A stretch of 64,000 nucleotides of DNA. Origin: Rhodospirillales bacterium 24-66-33 (GTDB taxonomy: Bacteria; Pseudomonadota; Alphaproteobacteria; Reyranellales; Reyranellaceae). The position numbers and the translations under genes are program-made. Under the pieces are notes generated by a model. The model searched no databases. It was given only the letters and a program-made list of their open reading frames with translations, and had not been told where the DNA came from. The stretch covers positions 1 through 64,000 of the forward strand of contig NCHQ01000017.1 of the NCBI GenBank assembly GCA_002281855.1, in the 5' to 3' direction. Below are positions 48,844 through 57,620 of this stretch, in pieces; within the stretch, counting starts at the first letter, position 1; each line of letters begins with the position of its first letter.

Positions 48844-51344
48844 CGCCGCGTGCCACCCTGCGGCTGCAGTTCCACCGCGGCTTCACGTTCTCGGATGCCG
48901 CCGTCCACGCCGAATGGATTGCCCGGCTCGGCGTCAGCCATGTCTATGCCTCGCCGATCGCCGTTGCCCGGCCGGGCTCGATGCACGGCTACGACGTCGT
49001 CGACCCGACCGCGGTCAATCCCGAACTGGGCGGCGAGGAGGGACTGCTTGCGCTTGCCAAGGCGTTGCGTGCCGTGGGCGTCGGTCTCATCCTCGACATC
49101 GTGCCCAATCATATGGCGGCCGATACCCGCAACGGATGGTGGCGCGACGTGCTGCGTCAGGGTCGGGCAAGCCCTCATGCCGCCTGGTTCGACATCGACT
49201 GGGAGCCGACGGAGGCTGGTCCGGCGAAAATCCTGCTGCCCGTTCTCGGTCGCCCGCTCGCGGAAGCGATCGAGGCCGGCGAACTCTCGGTCGCGCCCGA
49301 CGCCGAAGGCCGCGTCGCGCTCCGCTACTTCGATAACGCTTTCCCGCTGTCCGACGGCAGCGCCGAGGGTCGCGGCAGCCTGGCCAACCTTCTGGCCCGG
49401 CAACACTACCGTCTGGAGTCCTGGCGCGTGGCCGGCGACCGGATCAACTGGCGCCGCTTCTTCGATATCAACGAACTCGTCTGCCTGCGCATGGAACAGC
49501 CGGATGCCTTCGAGGCGGTCCATGCACTGCCATTTCGGCTCTACGCCGAGGGGGTGATCGACGGGCTCAGGATCGATCATGTGGACGGGCTGACAGACCC
49601 GGCGGGCTATTGCCAGCAGTTGCGCGAGCGACTCGATGGGCTGGCGACGCAGCATGGACGGCCGCGCGCATGGCTGGTCGTCGAGAAGATCCTGCTGAAG
49701 GGCGAGACGTTACCCAAGGGCTGGGGCTGCGACGGCACGACGGGCTACGACTTCATGGACGAGGTGAGTGCGCTCCAGCACGATCCGGCTGGCGAAGCCA
49801 TCCTAGCGAAAGCTTGGTCGGGCCTTAGCGGCCGGCCGGAGACCTTCGCGGATGAGGAGCTGATGGCGCGGCGCGAGATCGTGACCCGCAGCTTCTCCGC
49901 GCAGCTCGAGGCCTGCGCCGCAGCCTGGCAGGCCATCGTCGGGGACCTGATCCCACGGCCGACGCTGCGGCGGCTGCTGGCCGAATTCCTCGCCCACGTA
50001 CCCGTCTATCGGACTTACGGAGCCGACGACGGTCTCTCCGACGGCGATGCGGAGATCCTGCGGGAGGTCGCCGGGAAGGTCGCGCGGAGCTGTCTCGCCA
50101 CCGATCGCTGGGCGGTCGAACCACTGCTGGCGGCGATGCTCGCTCCGAGATCGGCTTCGGCCGCATGGCCACGCGCCATGGCGCGCTTCCAGCAGCTGAG
50201 TGCTCCTGTCGCCGCGAAGTCGGTCGAGGATACCGGCTTCTATCGCTACGGCCGGCTTCTGTCGCGCAACGATGTCGGTTTCGACATCGAGATATTCTCG
50301 CTGGATGTCGACGCCTTTCACGCGCACATGCAGCGGCGGCGCGCGGACTATCCGCACACGATGCTGGCGACGGCGACGCACGATCACAAGCGTGGAGAAG
50401 ATCTCCGGGCGCGACTCGCGGTGGTGAGCGAGTTCGCGTCCGATTGGACCGCGCTCCTCGCGCGCTGGATCGATCCGACGTCATCCCGGCTGACGCCGGG
50501 CGACCGGGCGATGCTGCTGCAGATGATCGTCGGCGCTTGGCCTCTTGATCTCGATCGGGACGACGCGGCCGGCAGGAGCGCCTTTGCCGAGCGTCTCAGT
50601 GGCTGGCAGGAGAAGGCCCTGCGCGAGGCTAAACTCGAAAGCGACTGGGCCGCGGTCAACGAGGACTATGAGAAGGACGCACGGTCCTTCACCATGCGCC
50701 TCGTAGCCGAAGCGGCCATGCCCGATTTTCTCGACGACCTGCTTGCCTTCGTGCGCCGGATCGCACCGGCCGGGGCGGTGAACGGGTTGGCCCAATGTCT
50801 TCTCAAGCTCACCGTGCCAGGCGTGCCCGACTTTTATCAAGGCACCGATCTCTGGGACTTCAGCCTCGTCGACCCTGACAATCGCCGAGCGGTCGATTTT
50901 GCTGCGCGAGCGAAGATGAAGGGCGCGTCGTTACCCGGTCTGGTCCTGAATTGGCGCGATGGAGCCATCAAACAGGCTTTGATCGAGCGGAGCCTGGCGC
51001 TCCGAAAGCGTGCTCCGCATCTTTTCGCGGAGGGGACCTATCGACCGGTAGAGGTCGAGGGACCGTTGCGCCGCTCGGTCGTCGCCTATGTTCGAGAGGC
51101 CGGTGACGAATGGGTGCTCGTGGCCGTTCCCCGGCTCATGGCGCCGATGATGGCGGAGCAGGGTGGTTTGGGCTTTCGGACAGGGGCGTGGTCCGACACC
51201 GCGCTGAGCCTCGACGGAAGTCTTACGAAGCGGGCGCACGATATTCTTAGCGGCCGCAGCATTGAACTCTCGCCACGGACGGGTCTCGACCTGCTCTGGG
51301 ACGAATTTCCCATCGCACTGATCTCGTCAGTTTCGCCACGATGA
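48840..51344 (+). CDS. treY: Malto-oligosyltrehalose synthase
   Basis: TreY converts the reducing-end alpha-1,4 link of a malto-oligosaccharide to the alpha,alpha-1,1 link of trehalose. The 834-residue GH13 protein begins TPRATLRLQFHRGFTFSDA and contains SHVYASPI, DIVPNHMA, Asp in DGLRIDHVDGLTDP, Glu in VVEKILLKGE and Asp in TATHDHKRGED. CLLKLTVPGVPDFYQGTDLWDF is diagnostic. Last gene of the cluster; no clear terminator follows. Confidence 0.96.
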   Translation: MTPRATLRLQFHRGFTFSDAAVHAEWIARLGVSHVYASPIAVARPGSMHGYDVVDPTAVNPELGGEEGLLALAKALRAVGVGLILDIVPNHMAADTRNGWWRDVLRQGRASPHAAWFDIDWEPTEAGPAKILLPVLGRPLAEAIEAGELSVAPDAEGRVALRYFDNAFPLSDGSAEGRGSLANLLARQHYRLESWRVAGDRINWRRFFDINELVCLRMEQPDAFEAVHALPFRLYAEGVIDGLRIDHVDGLTDPAGYCQQLRERLDGLATQHGRPRAWLVVEKILLKGETLPKGWGCDGTTGYDFMDEVSALQHDPAGEAILAKAWSGLSGRPETFADEELMARREIVTRSFSAQLEACAAAWQAIVGDLIPRPTLRRLLAEFLAHVPVYRTYGADDGLSDGDAEILREVAGKVARSCLATDRWAVEPLLAAMLAPRSASAAWPRAMARFQQLSAPVAAKSVEDTGFYRYGRLLSRNDVGFDIEIFSLDVDAFHAHMQRRRADYPHTMLATATHDHKRGEDLRARLAVVSEFASDWTALLARWIDPTSSRLTPGDRAMLLQMIVGAWPLDLDRDDAAGRSAFAERLSGWQEKALREAKLESDWAAVNEDYEKDARSFTMRLVAEAAMPDFLDDLLAFVRRIAPAGAVNGLAQCLLKLTVPGVPDFYQGTDLWDFSLVDPDNRRAVDFAARAKMKGASLPGLVLNWRDGAIKQALIERSLALRKRAPHLFAEGTYRPVEVEGPLRRSVVAYVREAGDEWVLVAVPRLMAPMMAEQGGLGFRTGAWSDTALSLDGSLTKRAHDILSGRSIELSPRTGLDLLWDEFPIALISSVSPR

Positions 51345-51610
51345 GCATCTGTTGATAACGCGTCTGGTGGGGACGCCGCAGGACGTGTAAGGGCCATGAC
51401 ACTCGCGGCGGCGTGGAATGCAGACACGCAGCTCAACGCACGGGAGCCGGGGAGGGCCCACCTTGAGCGGGGGCACGCCCAAAGCGGATATCCGACAGCA
51501 GCGGCCATGACCTCACGGTGCGTAGGTAGCTCAACATGGTCAGCCGGAGTGGCGCCCGGCCCGCGAGATTTCAACGAACCCGACAACTTGATGCATCTGC
51601 ACATCCTGGC
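51345..51610. other. Intergenic stretch after treY, no gene seen
   Basis: About 270 bases. An open frame at 51396-51650 has no convincing ribosome binding site and reads as low-complexity sequence, so it is not called. No intrinsic terminator with a T-run was found for the glucan cluster here. Confidence 0.5.
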
Positions 51611-51635
51611 GGAACTCGGGCGGGAAGGTGGCGTT
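51611..51635 (+). promoter_or_regulatory. EcfG-type (general stress) promoter
   Basis: GGAAC at 51611-51615, 16 bases, then CGTT at 51632-51635: an exact match to the alphaproteobacterial EcfG/sigma-T consensus GGAAC-N16/17-CGTT. It points to the 24-residue peptide gene with a leader of only about 20 bases. No phyR, nepR or ecfG gene is in the window. Confidence 0.7.
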
Positions 51636-51661
51636 GCCCTCCCCAACTGAGGAGAATTGCA

Positions 51662-51736
51662 ATGAATGGCATCATCTATCTGGTCGGGCTCGTCGTCGTC
51701 GTCATGTTCGTCCTGTCCTTCCTCGGTCTGCGGTAG
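51662..51736 (+). CDS. 24-residue single-span membrane peptide
   Basis: ATG 51662 is preceded by a strong GAGGAG (51649-51654, 7-base spacing). The peptide MNGIIYLVGLVVVVMFVLSF plus LGLR is nearly all hydrophobic, long enough for one membrane span with a positive C-terminus. It lies right behind an EcfG-type promoter and 9 bases before a larger membrane-protein gene, so the two are probably co-transcribed. Function is unknown; it may be a stress-induced small membrane protein. Confidence 0.75.
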   Translation: MNGIIYLVGLVVVVMFVLSFLGLR

Positions 51737-51745
51737 GACGCGATC

Positions 51746-52720
51746 ATGGCCACCGCCACCACCACTCCCACCACCACCGCCGTTCCGGTCGAGACCGTCC
51801 CGTTCCGCTATCTCGACTGGGGGCCTGTGATTCTCGGCGCCCTCGGCGCGGCTGCCATGTCCGTCGTGCTCCTGGCTTTCGGCTCGGCACTCGGGCTCAG
51901 CGTCGTGTCGCCCTATCCCTATGCTGGCATCTCGGCGAAGGGCGCCGCCATTCTCGCAGCGGTCTATCTCGCCCTCGTGATGGTCGCGAGCTTTGCCGCC
52001 GGCGGCTACATCGCCGGCCGCATGCGTTCGCCCTGGCGCACCACCGATGAGACCGAGAGCTACTTTCGCGACGGTGCCCACGGCTTCGGCGTGTGGTCGA
52101 TCGGCGTGCTGCTCGGCGCCGCGCTGGCGGCTTCCGGCGTCGGTGCCGTTGTCTCTGCCGCCGGCAAGGCTACGACCGCCATCGCGGCGGCGGGCACGGC
52201 AGGCGCGGCGTCCAATCCGGCGATGGGTCAGCTCTCCCTGAGGCCGACCGACTACGCGATCGATCGCCTGTTGGCGCCGGGGCCGATGGCAGCACCTGCT
52301 GATCCGGCAGCGACCGCCGCTCCTGCGGGCGGCACCCAGGTGCCGGCGATGCAGGCTCGGCGGACTCGTGCCGATCTCGAGGCGCCGATGGCCCGTGCTC
52401 TCGCCGCCAGCCTGACGTCACCGCAGCTCGACGTCCGCGACCGGACCTACCTCGCGCGCGTCGTGGCCGAACAGACGGGCATGTCGCAGGCCGATGCCGA
52501 GAAGCGGGTCGATGAGACCTATGCGGATCTGAAGGCAGCGGAGCAGAAGGCTCGCGATGCCGCGGACGCCGCGCGCAAGACGGCCATCATCGCGGCCTTC
52601 CTCGCGGCCGCAACCCTCGCCATCGGCTGTGCGGCCGCCTGTGCCGGCGCCGGCGTGGGCGCCCGTCATCGCGATGAACGTACGGCGGTAAGCTTCCTGG
52701 GATCGACGCGGTTCTGGTAG
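51746..52720 (+). CDS. Multi-pass membrane protein, unknown function
   Basis: A 324-residue protein with about four membrane spans (roughly residues 25-54, 66-91, 114-142 and 275-305). A long soluble Ala/Pro-rich and helical stretch lies between the last two (TDYAIDRLLAPGPM to ADAEKRVDETYADLKAAEQ). The Gly/Ala-rich spans suggest tight packing. No named family is recognised. It follows the small peptide gene and probably shares its stress promoter. Confidence 0.75.
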   Translation: MATATTTPTTTAVPVETVPFRYLDWGPVILGALGAAAMSVVLLAFGSALGLSVVSPYPYAGISAKGAAILAAVYLALVMVASFAAGGYIAGRMRSPWRTTDETESYFRDGAHGFGVWSIGVLLGAALAASGVGAVVSAAGKATTAIAAAGTAGAASNPAMGQLSLRPTDYAIDRLLAPGPMAAPADPAATAAPAGGTQVPAMQARRTRADLEAPMARALAASLTSPQLDVRDRTYLARVVAEQTGMSQADAEKRVDETYADLKAAEQKARDAADAARKTAIIAAFLAAATLAIGCAAACAGAGVGARHRDERTAVSFLGSTRFW

Positions 52721-52743
52721 CGCAACGAACTGAAAACGGACAG

Positions 52744-52775
52744 CGCCGGCGGGGAGCCACCTCGCCGGCGTTTTT
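52744..52775 (+). terminator. Intrinsic terminator after the membrane-protein gene
   Basis: CGCCGGCGGGG pairs with CCTCGCCGGCG (11 bp, one G-U) around the loop AGCCA and is followed by five Ts (52771-52775). It starts 24 bases after the membrane-protein stop. Confidence 0.85.
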
Positions 52776-53300
52776 GTTTGGTTGGATATTCACCATTTGT
52801 GAAGTGGCAGACTTCGGGCACGGATGGCCCTTGGTGGCGCAGCCATAGGATCGCGGGATGACAGATCAGCCTCCGAGATACGCACGACATCAGCGCCGAG
52901 AGGCTCCGCAAGCGCCAGGAGCGCAGGCGGAACGGAAGAGGCGCCGCAACGCCGATTCGCAGCGCGGGCTCTTGTCTCTCAGATGCCTGGGCAGCACCCT
53001 CGCCCATCTGCCGCAAGACCGCCAAATCCTATCGGTCCGATCGCCAAGCGCATTGGCCGGATCGGCGGACGGATGATCTTCAAGCACCTCATCAAAATTC
53101 AGCTCGGATCGGTGTTGCGGCGGTAGCAGGGAGGTCCGGTATCGAGTCGGCCACTGCGATTCACGGAGTTCCCCGTGATCGCGCCTGGCGCTCCCTACGG
53201 AAGCGCGACAAGCGAGAGATTTCAGCGGCTTAGCCCCGAGTTTGGGGAATTACGGCCCCTTTGACCGGAAAAGGCTTTTCCCGGTCGCCCCCAAACCCGG
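52776..53300. other. Stretch without a supported gene, left of the phage region
   Basis: Several frames of 60-100 codons are open on both strands, but none has a good ribosome binding site or protein-like composition. A 5-base inverted repeat, TTCAC-CATTT-GTGAA (52789-52803), follows the terminator. At 53263-53286 GACCGG and CCGGTC enclose an A/T-rich hairpin. The phage left boundary is probably within or near this stretch, but no tRNA, integrase or duplicated attachment site was seen. Confidence 0.45.
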
Positions 53301-53320
53301 AGGGCCGCCCCGAAACGAAA

Positions 53321-53351
53321 CCGCCGCCTCGACGGGCATCGAGGGCGGCGG
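53321..53351 (-). terminator. Possible minus-strand terminator
   Basis: CCGCCGCC-TCGA and TCGA-G-GGCGGCGG pair as a 12-bp stem with one bulge around CGGGCA. Read on the minus strand the stem is followed by TTTCGTTTC. No minus-strand gene is visible to its right, so its role is unclear. Confidence 0.35.
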
Positions 53352-53374
53352 GAATGAAAATGGGATAGGTGGGG

Positions 53375-53410
53375 ACCGATCCGGTGATCAGGATTACTAC
53401 ACCGATCGGT
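53375..53410. promoter_or_regulatory. Pair of ACCG-(N2-3)-CGGT palindromes
   Basis: ACCG-ATC-CGGT at 53375-53385 and ACCG-AT-CGGT at 53401-53410 start 26 bases apart, about two and a half helical turns. They lie 60-95 bases before the first small phage gene and may be repressor or activator sites. Confidence 0.35.
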
Positions 53411-53470
53411 TAACTTCAATCGCCGTGCCGCGGATCATCGCCCTGCACTGGCTGCCGCGCGAGGCCGCCC

Positions 53471-53662
53471 ATGCATAGCCCGGCCCCGGCCCCGACGCAG
53501 GCCCTGCCACTGCTCGGCGCGCGCCTGCGCAAGCTGGCCGAATCGGTCCGCTCGATCGGCTACGGCCAGCACCAGAACCCCGAACGCATTCTGTCGGCGA
53601 AGCAGCAGATCGCCGCCGAGATGGAGAAGCTGGCCGCCCTGGTCGAGGGAGGTCCGCGATGA
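53471..53662 (+). CDS. Small phage-region protein, unknown function
   Basis: A 63-residue protein, probably helical: LLGARLRKLAESVRSIGYGQ then NPERILSAKQQIAAEMEKLA. It overlaps the next gene by 4 bases (ATGA), which supports both. No signal peptide or membrane segment, and no family recognised. Confidence 0.6.
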   Translation: MHSPAPAPTQALPLLGARLRKLAESVRSIGYGQHQNPERILSAKQQIAAEMEKLAALVEGGPR

Positions 53663-54036
53663 GCAGGTCACCCGATTTCGACTGGTACAAGGACCGCGAC
53701 GACCTGGTCATCGAGGAGCAGGCGGCCATTGCGGTCTACACGAACCCGCGCGGCTCGATCGTCATCCGACAGAAGGGCGAGCTCGATCCTGAGACGTACG
53801 AAACCGTCGACTCCTGGATCGTGGTCGAGCCGCACTATGTCGCTCAGCTGGCGAGGGCGATCATGGCCCTGGCGCCCCAGCAGACCGAGACGCTGGCCCT
53901 GCCGGCGCCGGCCGACAAGACCGCTGCGGAACGGCAGCGACGCCACCGTGACCGAAAGCGTAACGGTAGCGACACCGTGACAGGCGTGACTGTCACGCCC
54001 TGCGACCGTAACGGCGCGGGCCTTTTCCCCGACTGA
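53659..54036 (+). CDS. Phage-region protein with basic C-terminal segment
   Basis: A 125-residue protein. The N-terminal 85 residues look like a small globular domain (DLVIEEQAAIAVYTNPRGSI, then VIRQKGELDPETYETV). Residues about 93-110 are very basic (AAERQRRHRDRKRNG), a pattern seen at the ends of phage DNA-binding and small-terminase-like proteins. Coupled to the upstream gene. Function is not recognised. Confidence 0.6.
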   Translation: MSRSPDFDWYKDRDDLVIEEQAAIAVYTNPRGSIVIRQKGELDPETYETVDSWIVVEPHYVAQLARAIMALAPQQTETLALPAPADKTAAERQRRHRDRKRNGSDTVTGVTVTPCDRNGAGLFPD

Positions 54037-54662
54037 AGCATCGCCTGACATAGCCCATGCCCGTCAGTCGGGTGCCGGTCCGCGAGCCATAGCCAAGGGT
54101 TGATGCGGGATACCAGCGGTGAACTAGAAGGGCCGCCCGTGCCAATGGCGGGCGGCTCAGGAGTGGGAAACCGTCGTTCGGACCCACGGTAGGCGCGGCT
54201 GCTGGCGGATCGGCAGCCCGCAATGCAGCGTCATTCGAAGCGCGATGTAAGAGGCCGACAGCATGACCCCGGCCCGCCTGTCACAAGGCATCGTCGATCC
54301 GCCGACTCCGAGGCTCCATGCCCGGCTCCGGTGTTCAAAAAGCACCAGCTTCGTCGAGAACGGCGAAGCTCTGCCTTCACCAACCCTCACCAGTGTTCAT
54401 AACCAAGCGCATCTGCCGAAGATTAATCTGGTCTTGCTGCTGCTGATCGATGTCGGGACGAAACTCATGGCCTTCACGCACGCTGCCGCAATAGACGCTC
54501 GCCCCGAAGGGTGAGCGAGTGGCGTCGACCGATGGCGGGACGCCCTCATAGTCGATCCCCAAGCGACGCGCCGGAAACGTGAGGCAACGGCGGAAAACCT
54601 AAAACGGCGGTCGCGCCTGTATTCGTTTGACCCGTTGGCGCGCTCCCCGAAAACCTTGCGCA
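54037..54662. other. Non-coding or unassigned stretch before the portal gene
   Basis: About 625 bases. Frames of 60-90 codons are open on both strands (for example 54377-54562 minus from TTG, 54263-54514 plus) but none has a convincing start site or overlap with a neighbour. The imperfect repeat GGGCCGCCCGTGCC...GGCGGGCGGCTC near 54130-54160 can form a hairpin. A small terminase would often be expected in this position; none was recognised. Confidence 0.45.
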
Positions 54663-55859
54663 ATGTTCGGCAAATTGCGCGCGCTCTTCAGCGGTGAACG
54701 GAAGTCGGTGGACGCCTGGTCGGCGCTCGTCGACGCCGGATCGCGCACCGCTGCCGGCATCATGGTGTCGCCCGATCGCGCGCTGCGGTGCGTGCCGGCC
54801 TATGCCGCGGTCCGCGTCATCGCCGAGACGATGGGGACGCTGCCGATTCACCTCTACGAGCGGAAGGCCGACGGATCGAAGTCTCGCGCCGACAAGCACC
54901 CGCTCTACAAGCTGCTGCACGATCGGCCGAACGGCTGGACCTCGGCGGCCGAATTCGTGATGGGGCTTCAGAAGGACGCGCTCACCCACGGCGCCGGCCT
55001 GGCCTACGCCAACCGGTCCGGTGATCGCATCGTCGAGCTGATCCGGCTGCCGGCCGGGTCGACGGCGATCGAGACCGACCGCGACACCCTCGAGCCCGTC
55101 TACAAGACCACGCTCAAGAACGGCGGCACGCGGACCTACCGCTGGCAAGACGTCCTGCACGTGCCCGCGCTCGACGGCATGGCGCCGATCAAGCAGGCCA
55201 GCGAGGCAATCGGCCTCTGCATGGCGATGGAATCCCACGCCGCCAATCTCTTCGGGCGCGGCGCCCGGCCGTCTGGTGTGCTCAAGAGCGCGAAGAAGAT
55301 CGCCGACGATGTCGGGGCCCGCCTCAAGGCATCGTGGCAGGGTGCCCATAGCGGCGGCAGCTCCGGCGGCACCGCGATCCTGGAAGATGGAATCGAATTC
55401 GAGGCGCTGACCTTCAACAGCGTCGACTTGCAGTTTCAGGAGCTGCGGGCCTTTCAGGTCACCGAGATCGCCCGGGCGCTGCGGGTGCCGCCGACGCTGT
55501 TGCAGGACTTCGGTCGGGCCACCTGGGGCAACGCGACGGAGATGAGCCAGAACTTCCTGACCTTCACCGTCATGCCGTGGACCAAGCTCTGGCAGGGCGC
55601 GATCTCACGGCTGCTGACCGTCGAGGAGCAGGCGACGTACTTCGCGGAATTCTTGGTCGACGACTTGGTAAAGGCCGACATCGCGGCGCGCTTCACGGCC
55701 TACGCCCAAGCGGTGCAGAGCCGGATCATCCTGCCGAACGAGATCCGCGCGATGGAGAACAGGGCGCCGATCGAGGGTGGCGACGAGTTCCCGCCGGCGA
55801 CCAGCGCTCCCATTGACCCGGCGCAGCAACAGCGCCCGAAACCGCGAGCGGTGGCATGA
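54663..55859 (+). CDS. Phage portal protein, HK97 type
   Basis: Portal proteins form the dodecameric ring at the capsid vertex through which DNA is packaged and ejected. ATG 54663 gives 398 residues. Typical segments are VPAYAAVRVIAETMGTLPIH, HPLYKLLHDRPNGWTSAAEF and FQVTEIARALRVPPTLLQDF; WGNATEMSQNFLTFTVMPW and the C-terminal NEIRAMENRAP also fit. It overlaps the protease gene by 4 bases (ATGA), the standard portal-protease-capsid order. Confidence 0.95.
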   Translation: MFGKLRALFSGERKSVDAWSALVDAGSRTAAGIMVSPDRALRCVPAYAAVRVIAETMGTLPIHLYERKADGSKSRADKHPLYKLLHDRPNGWTSAAEFVMGLQKDALTHGAGLAYANRSGDRIVELIRLPAGSTAIETDRDTLEPVYKTTLKNGGTRTYRWQDVLHVPALDGMAPIKQASEAIGLCMAMESHAANLFGRGARPSGVLKSAKKIADDVGARLKASWQGAHSGGSSGGTAILEDGIEFEALTFNSVDLQFQELRAFQVTEIARALRVPPTLLQDFGRATWGNATEMSQNFLTFTVMPWTKLWQGAISRLLTVEEQATYFAEFLVDDLVKADIAARFTAYAQAVQSRIILPNEIRAMENRAPIEGGDEFPPATSAPIDPAQQQRPKPRAVA

Positions 55860-56392
55860 CGAAGGAAACGGGTTTCGAGCTGGAGCTCGACGTAAAGGCC
55901 GTCACCGCCGAGGGCGAATTCGAGGGCTACGCCAGCATCTTCGGAAACGAGGACTACGGCCGCGATATCATGGTGGCCGGCGCCTTCACGAAGTCGCTGG
56001 CGCGGCGCCCGGCCGGCAAGGTCAAGCTGCTCCGCCAGCACTACACCGATGAGCCCATCGGCATCTGGACCGATCTCGTCGAGGACAGTCGCGGGCTCAA
56101 GGGCCGCGGCAAGCTGATCCTCGACACCGTGAAGGGTCGCGAGACGCACGCCCTCATGCGCGCCGGCGCCCTCGACGGTCTCAGCATCGGCTTCCGGACC
56201 CTCAAGGACCGCTTCGATCGACAGAAGGGCGTCCGGTTCATCGAAGAGGTCGACCTGGTCGAGATCAGCGTCGTCACATTCCCCGCGAACCCCAAGGCGG
56301 TGGTTTCCGCCGTCAAGAGCCAGGACACCGAGCGCGCGCGGGCGTTCGTGCTGGCGATCAAGAGGGTCGAGGAGGCCCTGCGCAGCAAATGA
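55856..56392 (+). CDS. HK97-family prohead protease
   Basis: A serine protease that trims the capsid scaffold domain during head maturation. In 178 residues it carries FEGYASIFGNEDYGRDIM, the catalytic His62 in LLRQHYTDEPIG and Ser110 in GALDGLSIGF, followed by DLVEISVVTFPANP, all typical of the U35 family. Overlaps both the portal and capsid genes by 4 bases, so all three are translationally coupled. Confidence 0.95.
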   Translation: MTKETGFELELDVKAVTAEGEFEGYASIFGNEDYGRDIMVAGAFTKSLARRPAGKVKLLRQHYTDEPIGIWTDLVEDSRGLKGRGKLILDTVKGRETHALMRAGALDGLSIGFRTLKDRFDRQKGVRFIEEVDLVEISVVTFPANPKAVVSAVKSQDTERARAFVLAIKRVEEALRSK

Positions 56393-57546
56393 ACCATGCA
56401 AAGCACTGGCGCGGGCTCGCCCCGCTGGAGACCAAGGCGGAAGGCGACGAGGCCGATCCGCTGAAGGCGATCGAGGCGCTGGGCGTCACGATCAACGGCA
56501 AGTTCGCCGACATCGCCAAGGAAATGAAGGCGATGGGCGACAAGGTCGACATCGAGATCGTGAAGCGCAATCGTCCCGGCACGGAGAGCAAGGACGAGGG
56601 CGCCGAGGTCGAGGTCAAGGCATTCACCACGTTCCTGCGCCAGGGCAGGGAGGCGCTCGGCGCCGACGAGGTGAAATCGCTGCGGGTATCCGATGACACC
56701 GCTGGCGGCTATCTGGCGCCGGCCGAGTTCTCCGCGGAGGTCGACAAGAACCTCGTGCACTTCTCGCCGGTACGCTCGGCGGCCCGTGTTGGCCCGACCA
56801 GCGCCGGCAGCGTCATCATCCCGCGCCGCACCGGGCGACCGACGGGCCGGTGGGTCGGCGAGACCGAGACCCGCACCGGGACCGAGTCGACCTACGGCCA
56901 GGCCGAAGTGCCGGTCGATGAGATGGCGTGCTACGTCGATGTCAGCAACAAGCTGCTCGAGGATGCCGCCGTCGATGTCGCGGCTGAAGTGGCCTTCGAC
57001 ATCGCCGAGGAATTCGGTCGCCTCGAGGGTGCTGCCTTCGCGGTCGGTGACGGCGTGAAGAAGCCCCTGGGTTTCATGTCCGACACCAACGTGCTCAACA
57101 GCGTGTCGGGCTCTGCCTCGGTCATCGCCGATGCCGATGGTGGCGTCGATGGCCTCATCAGCCTGATGTACGGGCTGCATCCGTTCTACCGCAGCCGCGG
57201 TGTCTGGATGGCAAACGGGCTCACCATCGCGGCCCTGCGCAAGCTGAAGGACGCCGACAAGAACTACATCTGGCAGCCCTCCATCCGTGACGGCCAGCCC
57301 GACACGCTGCTCGGCCGCCCGATCATCGAGGCACCCGACATGGCCGACATCAGCGGCGGGGCTTACCCGCTGGTCTTCGGCGACTTCACCCACTACCGGA
57401 TCTTCGATCGGGTCGGCCTGTCGATCCTCCGCGATCCGTACAGCCAGGCCACTGCCGGGTTGACCCGCTTCCATGCGCGCAAGCGTGTCGGCGGCCGCCT
57501 GGTGCGCGCCGAGGCGATCCGCAAGCTCAAGATCGGCACGAGCTGA
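56389..57546 (+). CDS. Phage major capsid protein, HK97 fold
   Basis: A 385-residue capsid precursor. Residues about 20-92 form a charged, helical delta (scaffold) domain that the protease would remove. The mature shell protein follows, with DDTAGGYLAPAEFSAEV, HFSPVRSAARVGPTSAGSV and LLEDAAVDVAAEVAFDIAEE. GDGVKKPLGF and VFGDFTHYRIFDRVGLSI near the C-terminus are typical of HK97-type capsids. Confidence 0.95.
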   Translation: MNHAKHWRGLAPLETKAEGDEADPLKAIEALGVTINGKFADIAKEMKAMGDKVDIEIVKRNRPGTESKDEGAEVEVKAFTTFLRQGREALGADEVKSLRVSDDTAGGYLAPAEFSAEVDKNLVHFSPVRSAARVGPTSAGSVIIPRRTGRPTGRWVGETETRTGTESTYGQAEVPVDEMACYVDVSNKLLEDAAVDVAAEVAFDIAEEFGRLEGAAFAVGDGVKKPLGFMSDTNVLNSVSGSASVIADADGGVDGLISLMYGLHPFYRSRGVWMANGLTIAALRKLKDADKNYIWQPSIRDGQPDTLLGRPIIEAPDMADISGGAYPLVFGDFTHYRIFDRVGLSILRDPYSQATAGLTRFHARKRVGGRLVRAEAIRKLKIGTS

Positions 57547-57620
57547 TCGACGGCGAGGGCGGTCCGGGCCCGGCGACGGGCTGCCCTTCGTCCGCTTCCC
57601 TCTCATTCCTGGAGAATTCA

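Noticed and set aside
51396-51650. 84-codon plus-strand frame between treY and the small peptide
   Set aside because: No ribosome binding site, and it covers the EcfG-type promoter.
52824-53126. Possible 100-residue plus-strand gene before the phage region
   Set aside because: No ribosome binding site, Arg/Ala/Pro-rich composition, and other frames over the same bases look equally open.
53242-53478. Possible 78-residue plus-strand gene
   Set aside because: It runs through two hairpins and the palindrome pair, has no good start signal and lacks protein-like composition.
54377-54562. 61-residue minus-strand frame with fairly protein-like composition
   Set aside because: It starts with TTG without a ribosome binding site and lies on the opposite strand to all phage genes; kept only as a note.
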